This document shows, piece after piece, positions 1 through 6,002 of a stretch of 6,359 bases of DNA. The translations under genes were made by a program, and so were the position numbers. The notes beneath the pieces are model-generated. The model saw nothing but the letters and a program-made list of their open reading frames with translations, did not search any database and had not been told where the DNA came from. Position 1 is the stretch's first letter. Every line of letters begins with the position of its first letter. This DNA comes from CAYILC01 sp964364145. Its GTDB lineage: Bacteria; Patescibacteriota; Microgenomatia; UBA1400; UBA12028. The stretch lies in the NCBI GenBank assembly GCA_964364145.1, contig CAYILC010000050.1, positions 1-6,359 on the forward strand, written 5' to 3'.

Positions 1-2
1 CC

Positions 3-31
3 TTGCTCCCAACCCAATTTCTTGGCATAAT
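3..31 (+). promoter_or_regulatory. Putative sigma-70-type promoter of the first operon
   Basis: A -10-like hexamer CATAAT lies at 26-31, preceded by TG at 23-24 (extended -10, TGn). A partial -35, TTGCTC (three of six consensus bases), lies at 3-8, exactly 17 bases upstream. The ATG of the downstream gene is at 40, only eight bases after the -10. Transcription would therefore start about at 38-40, leaving essentially no leader. No Shine-Dalgarno sequence fits between them. Predicted from sequence only. Confidence 0.5.
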
Positions 32-39
32 GGTCGGAT

Positions 40-2349
40 ATGGCCTTGCCAAATTTTCTTGGTGGAAAAAAATCCCCCGATAAGCGCATGCTTGCCCTCG
101 ATATAGGTTCGGAGGTGGTAACCGCAAGCGTGTGGTCAGCTGTAGGCGGGCATGTCAAGGTACTCAAGATAAGCAGCGCAATTGAGTGGCAGGAAGGTCG
201 AGTTGAGGAACTTGCCGAGGCAGCAGATGTCGCGCTAGAAGAACTTGGGAAGGACGCGACCGAGATCGACGAGGTTATCTTGGGTTTGCAGGAGGACTGG
301 ATCGAGCAGGATCATATCATTACCGCCAAAAAACCCCTACTTAAAAACCTCAGCGATCAGCTCAAGCTCAAACCGGTTGGCTTTGTGGTGACGCACGAGG
401 CACTTGTTGCATATTTGCGAGAACTGGAAGGAAGCCCGTTGAATGCTGTATGTATTGAGTCCACAACGGCGCAGCTTTCGGTATTTGTAGTAAAAGTTGG
501 CGTAAAAAGTGCAACGATTACCGTTGGAAGAAGTGAAAATATTTCTGCCGATCTTTCCGAAGCTTTTTCGCGCATGAAACTCGATGCGTACCCGTCCCGC
601 ATTATTCTCTTTGGCGCTCGGGCAAAACCAGAAGAACTTGATCAGGAAAAACAACATGTCCTTGCTTTTGATTGGAAGAAAAGTTTTCCATTCCTTCATA
701 TTCCCAAAGTAGAAACACTCCCTCACAATATTTTATCTACTGCGATTTGTGTTGCCGGTGGAGCAGAAATTGCCCGTGCAGGAGCTGTTGAAAACCTTGA
801 ACAAGAATCAGAGCAAGAAAAAATGAATTCTGGAACACACACCGGAGTAAAAGAAAAAGACCATCACTCTGCCGAGGATCTTGGTTTTCACGAACTCGAG
901 GTTGAAGATTTAAGTAAAAGTGCGGATGCTTCTGAAAAAAAGAATGAGTCGTTTGGAGTTATGGAACCAATGGCGCCTTTGGAACCGCCCACTCCACCTA
1001 CTCCTCCTAATCCTCATACAGAACCCCGCAAAGAGTTTGAATCGAATGTTATCCCCGTTCCTATGGAGAAAAAACCGTTTTCCATTTTTTTGCCAAAGTT
1101 TCCGCCAATTTTCAAGAATTTTTCCAAATTTTTTTCAAATATATTTGCTGGTAGGACTTTGAATGAAAAGTTTAGTTCACAAGTTTCTGGTGCAAAACAA
1201 ATTCGCATCGCTATTGCTGTTATCCTTTTAATTCTTGTTGTTGCGATTGGGACAGGAACATTTTTCCTTTGGTCAACTGCATATGCAAATGTAATAATCA
1301 CAATTAAAACAGCACCTATTTCACAGGATATCCAATTAACTTTGGATCCAACCGCACAACAAAGTAATCCAACAGCCGGCATTCTTAAAGTAGAGAACGT
1401 TGAGAAAGAAGTGACCGGTGAGTTGGAAGATAACACAACCGGAACGAACATTGTGGGTGATAAAGCAAAAGGTAAGGTAACGATCTATAACGCGACAACT
1501 GGTGATAAAAAACTTCCTGCGGGAACCGTGTTCACTGCGCCAAACAACTTGAAGTTCACATTAGATACTGAAGTTATTGTTGCCAGTAGTTCCGGTACTG
1601 CCGAGTCTGCGAAAGCAGGAACCGCCGATGTTGCGGTTACCGCGGTAAATATAGGTACGGAGTCTAACATTGGTGCGAAAACGAAGTTTACGGTTGCAAA
1701 CTTTGATCAGGGATCGTATGTAGCAATCAATAACGACACACTTTCTGGTGGATCTAGCCGTGAAATTCAGGCAGTTTCCAAAGATGACTATACGAGACTA
1801 GAAAACGTGCTTACGAAGCAGTTGCAACAGCAAGCGCTCGCGGCACTCAACACCGATCTGCAACAGGATGCGCGTATTATTCCTATTGGTAGCGTAACCG
1901 TGAAAAGTAAAACCTATACCGCAAAGATTGGCGATGAGGCTACAACGCTCAAACTCACCATGACCATGACAGCCACCGCATTACGATACAAAACCAGTGA
2001 CCTTGTGTCTGTGGCAACAACAATGTTGCAATCATCCATGACAGATGGGGCAATTCTTCGCGAAGAAAAAACACAAATTGATCCGGGTGAAGTACAGCAA
2101 ACTCCAACAACAGGAATTCAATTAAAGGCAACTTTATCTTCCGAGATTATTCCGGCGGTGGATAAGCAAAAGTTGGCAGAGCTTATAGTAGGAAAAACCA
2201 TTCCACAAGCACTTTCAATATTGAAAGAGCAAAAAGAAGTTGGAAGTGCCGAGATTACCGTAAGCCCGCGTCTCGCGCAAATTATCTTTACCGCCATACC
2301 AAAAGATATTGATCGCATTGCCATTCAAACAAAAGTAGGTTCTCAATGA
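40..2349 (+). CDS. PilM/FtsA-like actin-fold domain fused through one TM helix to a baseplate-J-like extracellular domain
   Basis: A 769-residue composite membrane protein. Residues ~17-255 read as a small actin-like ATPase domain: phosphate-1 motif LALDIGSEVVTASV at 18-31, a phosphate-2-like strand at 136-150 (AVCIESTTAQLSVFV) and an adenosine-motif-like strand IILFGARAKPEEL near 188-200. The last two are degenerate against FtsA/PilM. Residues ~255-345 form a charged, then proline-rich linker (PPTPPTPPNP at 316-325). A Phe-rich amphipathic stretch (347-369) precedes a single TM helix at ~388-411. Beyond it, ~350 residues lie outside. They include a segment at ~460-560 (KGKVTIYN, LPAGTVF, ESNIGAKTKF) that resembles baseplate-J-like domains found in CPR surface proteins, and a C-terminal alpha/beta region. 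Role unknown; I infer a link between a cytoplasmic actin-like module and a surface structure. The ATG at 40 is chosen for its promoter and because the frame has little room upstream. It overlaps the sortase start by four bases (ATGA). Confidence 0.85.
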   Translation: MALPNFLGGKKSPDKRMLALDIGSEVVTASVWSAVGGHVKVLKISSAIEWQEGRVEELAEAADVALEELGKDATEIDEVILGLQEDWIEQDHIITAKKPLLKNLSDQLKLKPVGFVVTHEALVAYLRELEGSPLNAVCIESTTAQLSVFVVKVGVKSATITVGRSENISADLSEAFSRMKLDAYPSRIILFGARAKPEELDQEKQHVLAFDWKKSFPFLHIPKVETLPHNILSTAICVAGGAEIARAGAVENLEQESEQEKMNSGTHTGVKEKDHHSAEDLGFHELEVEDLSKSADASEKKNESFGVMEPMAPLEPPTPPTPPNPHTEPRKEFESNVIPVPMEKKPFSIFLPKFPPIFKNFSKFFSNIFAGRTLNEKFSSQVSGAKQIRIAIAVILLILVVAIGTGTFFLWSTAYANVIITIKTAPISQDIQLTLDPTAQQSNPTAGILKVENVEKEVTGELEDNTTGTNIVGDKAKGKVTIYNATTGDKKLPAGTVFTAPNNLKFTLDTEVIVASSSGTAESAKAGTADVAVTAVNIGTESNIGAKTKFTVANFDQGSYVAINNDTLSGGSSREIQAVSKDDYTRLENVLTKQLQQQALAALNTDLQQDARIIPIGSVTVKSKTYTAKIGDEATTLKLTMTMTATALRYKTSDLVSVATTMLQSSMTDGAILREEKTQIDPGEVQQTPTTGIQLKATLSSEIIPAVDKQKLAELIVGKTIPQALSILKEQKEVGSAEITVSPRLAQIIFTAIPKDIDRIAIQTKVGSQ

Positions 2350-3215
2350 GTATTGTCTATAAAAAGGCAAAGACAGCTGGGTTTGTGGAAGCTATAAAGC
2401 AAGTAAAGCATGTCCGTCCTAATGTGTATACTCGGATGCGATATCACCGTCTAACCTCCAAATGGTCGCGAATTTTGCCAGCAGTTTTGGTGACAATGGG
2501 TAGTGTGCTCATCGCAAATATTGCTTGGCCGATTATTTCCTATCAACTGTTTGTTTCTCCACTGCTCCAACAATCAACATTAAACTCTCCTATTAGCCAG
2601 GAACAAATGGCTCAGTATCAGCGAGTAGTTGCGCCAGTTCGAGCAGAAGAACCACAGCAGCAGAAAATCCTACTCGAACCAACTATTATTCCCGAAGAAC
2701 AAGACTACACAAATCTCGCAACATGGTTTCCGAATCAAAATATTCCAGATGTTAGCCCAGAAAATGCGAAAGCATATATGATAAGTATCCCCGCTCTTAA
2801 CATTGAGAAGGCCGTGGTAAAAATTGGTGGTCTGAGCTTAGAAAAAAATCTTATTCAATATCCCGGAACCGCCAATCCTGGAGAACTTGGTTCGCCAATT
2901 ATTTTTGGTCATTCTGTGTCGCCGTTGTTTTACAATCCATCACTCACAAATCCTCGCCGTTATACCTCTATTTTTACAAAGATCATGAATTTAAAAAAAG
3001 ACGACAAAATTATTGTAGAATACGACGGTATTACCTATACCTATCGTGTGACAAATAAAATAGAGGTTAAACCGGACGATACGTATATTTTGGAACAACG
3101 ATACGACGCGCGCGAATTAAAGTTAGTGACCTGTACCCCGCCAGGAACATTGTTAAGACGAGGAATTGTGTTTGCACAACTCGAGGATCTACAGCATGAA
3201 GTATCTAGCAATTGA
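2346..3215 (+). CDS. Class D/E-like sortase (membrane-anchored cysteine transpeptidase)
   Basis: A 289-residue sortase. Sortases cleave a C-terminal sorting motif in exported proteins and join the new carboxyl end to an amino group on a cell-surface acceptor. Residues 1-43 are basic and cytoplasmic. One uncleaved TM helix spans ~44-69, followed by a Pro/Gln-rich stalk to ~140. The sortase beta-barrel runs from ~144 to 280. The catalytic His is H189 (IIFGHS), the nucleophile is C263 in LKLVTCTPPG, and the arginine is R272 (nine residues after the Cys, with R271 beside it). The TLxTC box reads LKLVTC. It follows the baseplate-J-like gene with a four-base overlap, so the two are probably translationally coupled; only a weak TAGG lies upstream as ribosome site. 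No LPxTG-like C-terminal sorting signal is seen in any protein here, so its substrate lies elsewhere. Confidence 0.93.
   Translation: MSIVYKKAKTAGFVEAIKQVKHVRPNVYTRMRYHRLTSKWSRILPAVLVTMGSVLIANIAWPIISYQLFVSPLLQQSTLNSPISQEQMAQYQRVVAPVRAEEPQQQKILLEPTIIPEEQDYTNLATWFPNQNIPDVSPENAKAYMISIPALNIEKAVVKIGGLSLEKNLIQYPGTANPGELGSPIIFGHSVSPLFYNPSLTNPRRYTSIFTKIMNLKKDDKIIVEYDGITYTYRVTNKIEVKPDDTYILEQRYDARELKLVTCTPPGTLLRRGIVFAQLEDLQHEVSSN
3183..3187 (+). promoter_or_regulatory. Shine-Dalgarno site deciding the ruvX start
   Basis: GAGGA ends eight bases before the ATG at 3196, inside the 3' end of the sortase gene. It supports ATG 3196 over an in-frame start about ten codons upstream, which would add residues not belonging to the RuvX fold. 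Confidence 0.6.
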
Positions 3216-3585
3216 TTATGGAACAAAGCGTATTGGTCTTGCGGTGAGCCGCGAGTGGCTTGCCGAACCCCTGCTCGTCGTGAATCGCGTTATTGCGATA
3301 CAGAAGCTTATTGATGTAATTACCGAGGAACGACCGGACGCATTGGTGTTAGGAATTGCAGATGGACGAATGGTGGAAGAAGCTCGCGCGTTTGCGCGTG
3401 AGGTTGTAAAAACACTCAATCAGCCACTTTCAATAATAGAAGTGGACGAAACATTGAGTAGTGTTGAAGCGCAGAAGCGAATGATAGAAAGTGGGATGCC
3501 GCGTTCTAAAAGGCAAGGCGCGATGGATCATTATGCGGCCGCTGGATTTTTGCAGGATTTTTTGGACGCGCATAAGGAGCAGTAA
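3196..3585 (+). CDS. ruvX: RuvX/YqgF family RNase H-fold nuclease (putative pre-16S rRNA nuclease)
   Basis: A 129-residue single-domain protein of the YqgF/RuvX family, known for maturation of the 16S rRNA 5' end and historically annotated as a Holliday junction resolvase. It starts directly on the first beta strand: MKYLAIDYGTKRIGLAVS, with catalytic-type D7. The second acidic site is in VDETLSSVEAQKRM (E85), and the third is D111 in the terminal helix GAMDHYAAAGFL. The stretch after VLG (51-53) reads IADGRMVEEARAFA. It lacks the usual PLNMDG-type loop and is about six residues shorter than E. coli YqgF. The start overlaps the sortase by 20 bases, so it belongs to the same operon, and its own Shine-Dalgarno allows independent loading. 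It ends 23 bases before the convergent tRNA gene; no terminator hairpin is seen between them. Confidence 0.93.
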   Translation: MKYLAIDYGTKRIGLAVSREWLAEPLLVVNRVIAIQKLIDVITEERPDALVLGIADGRMVEEARAFAREVVKTLNQPLSIIEVDETLSSVEAQKRMIESGMPRSKRQGAMDHYAAAGFLQDFLDAHKEQ

Positions 3586-3608
3586 TGTGGACTAGTGGTA
3601 AACGTTTG

Positions 3609-3680
3609 TGCTCCCAAGTGGAATTGAACCACTATCTCAAGGTTCGGAACCTCACGGTCTATCCTTTAGCCTATGGGAGC
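3609..3680 (-). tRNA. tRNA-Arg (anticodon CCG)
   Basis: A 72-nucleotide cloverleaf on the - strand. The acceptor stem GCTCCCA/TGGGAGC is perfect (7 bp). The anticodon stem TGAGG/CCTTG encloses loop TTCCGAA, placing anticodon CCG at 3645-3647. The variable loop is AGAT. The T stem AGTGG/CCACT is perfect with loop TTCAATT, and the discriminator is A73. A20 and C35, the classic arginine identity bases, are both present. The D stem GGCT/GACC is imperfect (C12-A23 mismatch, T13-G22 wobble), with G11-C24 instead of the common pyrimidine-purine order; A14, G18, G19 and A21 are normal. The 3' CCA is not encoded (next bases CAA) and must be added after transcription. It is convergent with ruvX and divergent from the glycosyltransferase unit. 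Confidence 0.93.
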
Positions 3681-3699
3681 GATAGTTTTTTACTCTGGT

Positions 3700-3727
3700 A
3701 TTGTAACACGAGGCAATGTAGGTTGAA
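3700..3727 (-). promoter_or_regulatory. Putative promoter of tRNA-Arg
   Basis: Read on the - strand, a -10-like TACAAT occupies 3705-3700. A weak -35 TTCAAC (three of six bases) lies at 3727-3722 with a 16-base spacer. Transcription would start near 3693, about a dozen bases before the mature 5' end at 3680, a sensible short leader for RNase P processing. Confidence 0.4.
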
Positions 3728-3762
3728 CCCACCATCACTATGCAACTAAGTTGAGTTTGTCA

Positions 3763-3771
3763 TGTTAAAAT
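3763..3771 (+). promoter_or_regulatory. Extended -10 promoter before the glycosyltransferase region
   Basis: TGTTAAAAT is an extended -10 (TGn followed by TAAAAT at 3766-3771). No convincing -35 is seen 16-18 bases upstream. An ATG follows at 3777, only five bases after the hexamer, so a transcript from here would start at or next to that ATG. This position matters for deciding the N-terminus of the following membrane protein. Confidence 0.45.
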
Positions 3772-3776
3772 ACGCC

Positions 3777-3923
3777 ATGCCTAGGGCGTTAATCCACAAA
3801 GCAATTCCTCATCTGATATTTATCCTCGTTTCTAGTTATCTCATCTGGTGCTTATTTCTCTTGATCGATTATTCGTTGTTCTTACTCTGTCGCGGAGGCA
3901 TATGTTTGCTTTGGCTGCGATAG
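3777..3923 (+). CDS. 48-codon hydrophobic ORF: leader peptide or displaced N-terminus of the glycosyltransferase
   Basis: The ORF begins MPRALIHKAI and has a strongly hydrophobic stretch (about residues 13-30), enough for one membrane helix, then stops at TAG 3921-3923. Its ATG lies five bases after an extended -10, as expected for leaderless translation. It overlaps the glycosyltransferase frame by more than 70 bases. The glycosyltransferase frame is closed upstream by a TAG at 3833-3835. One reading is that this ORF is the true first helix of that protein, separated by a one-base indel (sequencing error or mutation) at roughly 3840-3870. The other is a coupled leader peptide. The sequence alone does not decide. 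Confidence 0.35.
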   Translation: MPRALIHKAIPHLIFILVSSYLIWCLFLLIDYSLFLLCRGGICLLWLR

Positions 3924-5467
3924 TTGGCACGATTTCATATGTAGTGTTTGGGTTAGGATTGATGGCTAGACTGCAATCGCAGGTCTTAACGGTAGTTGTT
4001 GTGGGGAGTATTGTTACGCTTGGATTGTGGGTGCGAATGCAGTTAAAAATACATCATCATATGCCGAAACTTTCACGGATTGAAAAATGTTTATTAATGT
4101 TGATCTCTACACAATTACTGATAAATCTCATTGGCGCGCTAGGACCGGAACTGGGCTTTGATGCCTTGTGGTATCACCTTACTTTGCCCAAGATTTATTT
4201 GGAACAGACTCGCGTATTTTATCTTCCTGGTTCGTTATTCGCTTATTCAGCAATTCCCAAGTTGACCGAAATGGTGTATTTGCTTGGGTTGTGGGCGCAT
4301 GGAGCAGTGATTGCCAAACTCATAAACTATTCGTTTGGTGTTTTGATTTTAGCCGCGTTATATAGATTAGCCAGAACCTATCTTTCGCGCGCGTATGCTC
4401 TGCTAACAGTTTTGGTGTTTTCATCGAACCTTGTGTTCGCATGGCAATCAATTACAGCGTATGTTGATTTAGCTCGGACATGGTTTGATGTGTTGGCACT
4501 GCTCGCATGGGTCACGTTCACACAAAAGAAAAAAACATCCTTGCTTATGGTTTGCGGTGCTATGGTTGGATTAGCCACAGCAACCAAAATGATCGGATTA
4601 AGTTCGCTACTCATTTTTGTGGCAATGTTGTTGATGCATAAAAAACGTTCCATAAAAAACTTGGTTGCTTTGGTTCTGCCAGCAATTCTCATTCCGCTTC
4701 CGTGGTTTGCATTTGCGTTTATTGCTACAGGAAATCCTATTTTCCCGGTGTTTTCGCCGTTTATCTCATTTTCAATTTCAATGCCATATATCCCATATCG
4801 ATTAGAAGATTTTAAACAGCTTTTGTTGTTATTTTTCCGATCTTCAGATCCTCTTTCGCCGATCTATGCAATGGTGTTTCCGTTCGTTTTCGTCGTACGT
4901 AAAAAGTTGAACCTCACGCATCCAGTATTGTTGTACTCCCTACTGTCACTAGTATTATGGTTTCACCTTCCTAAAGATGGGGGTGGACGATTTGCATTGG
5001 CCTATCTACCTATTTGGTCTTTGGCTGCGGTACTCATTATGAGTGCCATACAACAAAAATTTATTCGTGCCATTTTATTGAGTTCGGTTATAGTAATCGC
5101 GATGATGACTATTGCATATCGTGGCGTGGCAAATGCCAAGTACCTGCCGGTGATTGTAGGAAAAGAAACCGAACAACAGTTTTTTATGGCTCATCTCAAT
5201 TTTTCCTTTGGCGATTTTTACGATGAAGACGGAGTCATCAAAAAGATTGTTGGTGATACTCCAGTTTTGATTATGGGAGGACATAATCTTTTCTATGCTG
5301 ACTTTCGCTTCGTTCATGAAACAACGCTCAAAAGTGCCAAAGAAGCTCATCAATTCTCCTACATCCTTATCTTCGACAAAGAGCTTCCAGATCAATTTTC
5401 TACGTATCGGTTGGTGTATGAAAATCCAACGACGAGAGCAAAACTCTACAAGCAATCTTCGCGGTGA
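3848..5467 (+). CDS. GT-C fold multi-spanning membrane glycosyltransferase (GT39/ArnT-like)
   Basis: About 539 residues from GTG 3848, with roughly ten or more hydrophobic segments. It resembles the polyprenyl-phosphate-sugar-dependent GT-C glycosyltransferases of the membrane, which transfer sugars on the outer face of the cytoplasmic membrane. The acidic first-loop motif is visible: E101 and D105 in GPELGFDALWYHLTLPK, with W108-Y109-H110. A second loop carries ITAYVDLARTWFD, followed by a small positively charged loop (KKKTS) and a run of helices. The last ~110 residues (from ~430) look soluble, with VLIMGGHN and FSYILIFDKEL as probable Rossmann-like strands. The exact substrate cannot be read. 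The start is uncertain: GTG 3848 has no ribosome site, while ATG 3902 follows GGAGG by only three bases. The homologous N-terminus may lie in the overlapping ORF at 3777. It ends 27 bases before the mazG-like ATG. Confidence 0.78.
   Translation: MLISLDRLFVVLTLSRRHMFALAAIVGTISYVVFGLGLMARLQSQVLTVVVVGSIVTLGLWVRMQLKIHHHMPKLSRIEKCLLMLISTQLLINLIGALGPELGFDALWYHLTLPKIYLEQTRVFYLPGSLFAYSAIPKLTEMVYLLGLWAHGAVIAKLINYSFGVLILAALYRLARTYLSRAYALLTVLVFSSNLVFAWQSITAYVDLARTWFDVLALLAWVTFTQKKKTSLLMVCGAMVGLATATKMIGLSSLLIFVAMLLMHKKRSIKNLVALVLPAILIPLPWFAFAFIATGNPIFPVFSPFISFSISMPYIPYRLEDFKQLLLLFFRSSDPLSPIYAMVFPFVFVVRKKLNLTHPVLLYSLLSLVLWFHLPKDGGGRFALAYLPIWSLAAVLIMSAIQQKFIRAILLSSVIVIAMMTIAYRGVANAKYLPVIVGKETEQQFFMAHLNFSFGDFYDEDGVIKKIVGDTPVLIMGGHNLFYADFRFVHETTLKSAKEAHQFSYILIFDKELPDQFSTYRLVYENPTTRAKLYKQSSR
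3894..3898 (+). promoter_or_regulatory. Shine-Dalgarno-like GGAGG before the internal ATG 3902
   Basis: GGAGG lies three bases before ATG 3902, in frame with the glycosyltransferase (residue 19 of the longer reading). The spacing is shorter than the usual 5-9 bases, so it may be chance. If used, translation would begin just before the first certain membrane helix and could be coupled to the overlapping 48-codon ORF. Confidence 0.25.
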
Positions 5468-5482
5468 TGCAATGCTCACGTG

Positions 5483-5488
5483 TATAAT
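5483..5488 (+). promoter_or_regulatory. Perfect -10 hexamer of the mazG-like gene
   Basis: A consensus TATAAT sits six bases before ATG 5495, in the short gap after the glycosyltransferase stop. The -35 region (about 5459-5466) matches poorly. Transcription would start about at the A of the ATG, giving a leaderless message; no Shine-Dalgarno is present. This supports ATG 5495 over the in-frame GTG at 5480, because the hexamer would lie inside the coding region if GTG were used. Confidence 0.5.
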
Positions 5489-5494
5489 AAGATC

Positions 5495-5851
5495 ATGCAA
5501 CCTTTACCAAAGCGAAAACCAAAACAACAACTTCACTCTACCCCGTTTCGAGAGTATTTTAATGAGCTTAGTGAGATCGATAAATCTTTACGGTACTCAC
5601 ACGAGTATGGATCGATTCTTATTCTTCAGTTGGTGGAAGAAGTCGGTGAGATGGCTCGCGCATATTTAGCAGAGCATGGCCACAAAAAACTGAATATTGC
5701 AGCGCAGAAAGATGAAACCTACACAGAAGAACTTGGAGATTTACTCGTGACAATCTTGCGCTTTGCCCGCGCGAAGAATATCAATTTGCATGAGCGGCTT
5801 ATGTACTCGTTGGACAAGGTGAAAAAGAGAAAAGTATCTCCGAAGAAATAG
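5495..5851 (+). CDS. MazG-like nucleoside triphosphate pyrophosphohydrolase
   Basis: A 118-residue all-alpha protein with the MazG/dUTPase-superfamily metal site. The first helix carries LVEEVGEMARAYL (E48/E49 and E52, the ExxE motif). The second carries EELGDLLVTILRFA (E79 and D82, the ExxD motif). Family members hydrolyse (d)NTPs to the monophosphate and pyrophosphate using Mg2+, often to remove damaged or non-canonical nucleotides; the substrate here is unknown. The length fits a single-domain MazG-like protein, half of E. coli MazG. Both ends are basic (PKRKPKQQ at 5-12 and KKRKVSPKK at 110-118), probably tails outside the fold. It is soluble and cytoplasmic, follows the glycosyltransferase by 27 bases but has its own -10, and is convergent with the - strand SET fragment, which overlaps its last 53 bases. 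Confidence 0.85.
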   Translation: MQPLPKRKPKQQLHSTPFREYFNELSEIDKSLRYSHEYGSILILQLVEEVGEMARAYLAEHGHKKLNIAAQKDETYTEELGDLLVTILRFARAKNINLHERLMYSLDKVKKRKVSPKK

Positions 5852-5996
5852 TAGATACAAAATTTGCCTTTGCCGTCAACTTTGAACATGTATTATATTC
5901 AAAACAAACAATAGTTCTCGCGGGTATGAATCTTTTTGCAAAGAGCCCTTTTCCTTTGTTCTTTGTTTCTCTGATTTCAAATAATTTTGCAATCAT
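5799..5996 (-). pseudogene. Truncated SET-domain protein gene (N-terminal fragment)
   Basis: The 65-codon - strand frame starts with a typical SET-domain N-terminus. IRETKNKGKGLFAKRFIPAR (8-27) matches the pattern of a first strand, then GxGLFA, then a strand ending in IPAGT, followed by TIVCFE. SET domains are usually about 130 residues and need the later NHxC-type and ELxFDY-type core for S-adenosylmethionine and lysine binding; neither is present. Recognisable similarity fades after about residue 39 (near 5880). The remaining 26 codons run antisense over the end of the mazG-like gene and look like chance reading frame. The start lies six bases after the stop of the upstream nucleotidyltransferase-like gene, so both were probably one operon. 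I infer a 3' deletion remnant; a short functional peptide is less likely. Confidence 0.5.
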
Positions 5997-6002
5997 AGTG
6001 AA

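Noticed and set aside
337..726. Antisense open frames opposite the first gene, including 1014-1451 and 1485-1670
   Set aside because: They lie fully inside a well-supported coding region, show no motif or ribosome site, and read as shadows of its codon structure.
3600..3607. Palindrome aaacgttt between ruvX and the tRNA
   Set aside because: Eight bases only, with no second copy in the window, so an operator or attachment site cannot be claimed.
3610..3692. Inverted repeat gctccca...tgggagc followed by gatagtttttt, read on the + strand as a terminator for the ruvX operon
   Set aside because: The inverted repeat is the acceptor stem of the - strand tRNA; arms are about 57 bases apart and the T run starts several bases later. 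Incidental termination is possible but not supportable.
5075..5500. 141-codon - strand ORF across the end of the glycosyltransferase gene
   Set aside because: It is antisense to a coherent protein with a soluble C-terminal domain and shows no recognisable family or start signal.
3365..5643. Shared tggtggaagaag string in ruvX (3370 region) and the mazG-like gene (5630 region)
   Set aside because: A 12-base match coding for VEE in unrelated proteins; no extension on either side, so chance codon similarity.
5295..5669. + strand ORF overlapping the glycosyltransferase end and the mazG-like gene
   Set aside because: It is out of frame with both supported genes, has mixed composition and no motif; the MazG metal motifs are in the other frame.
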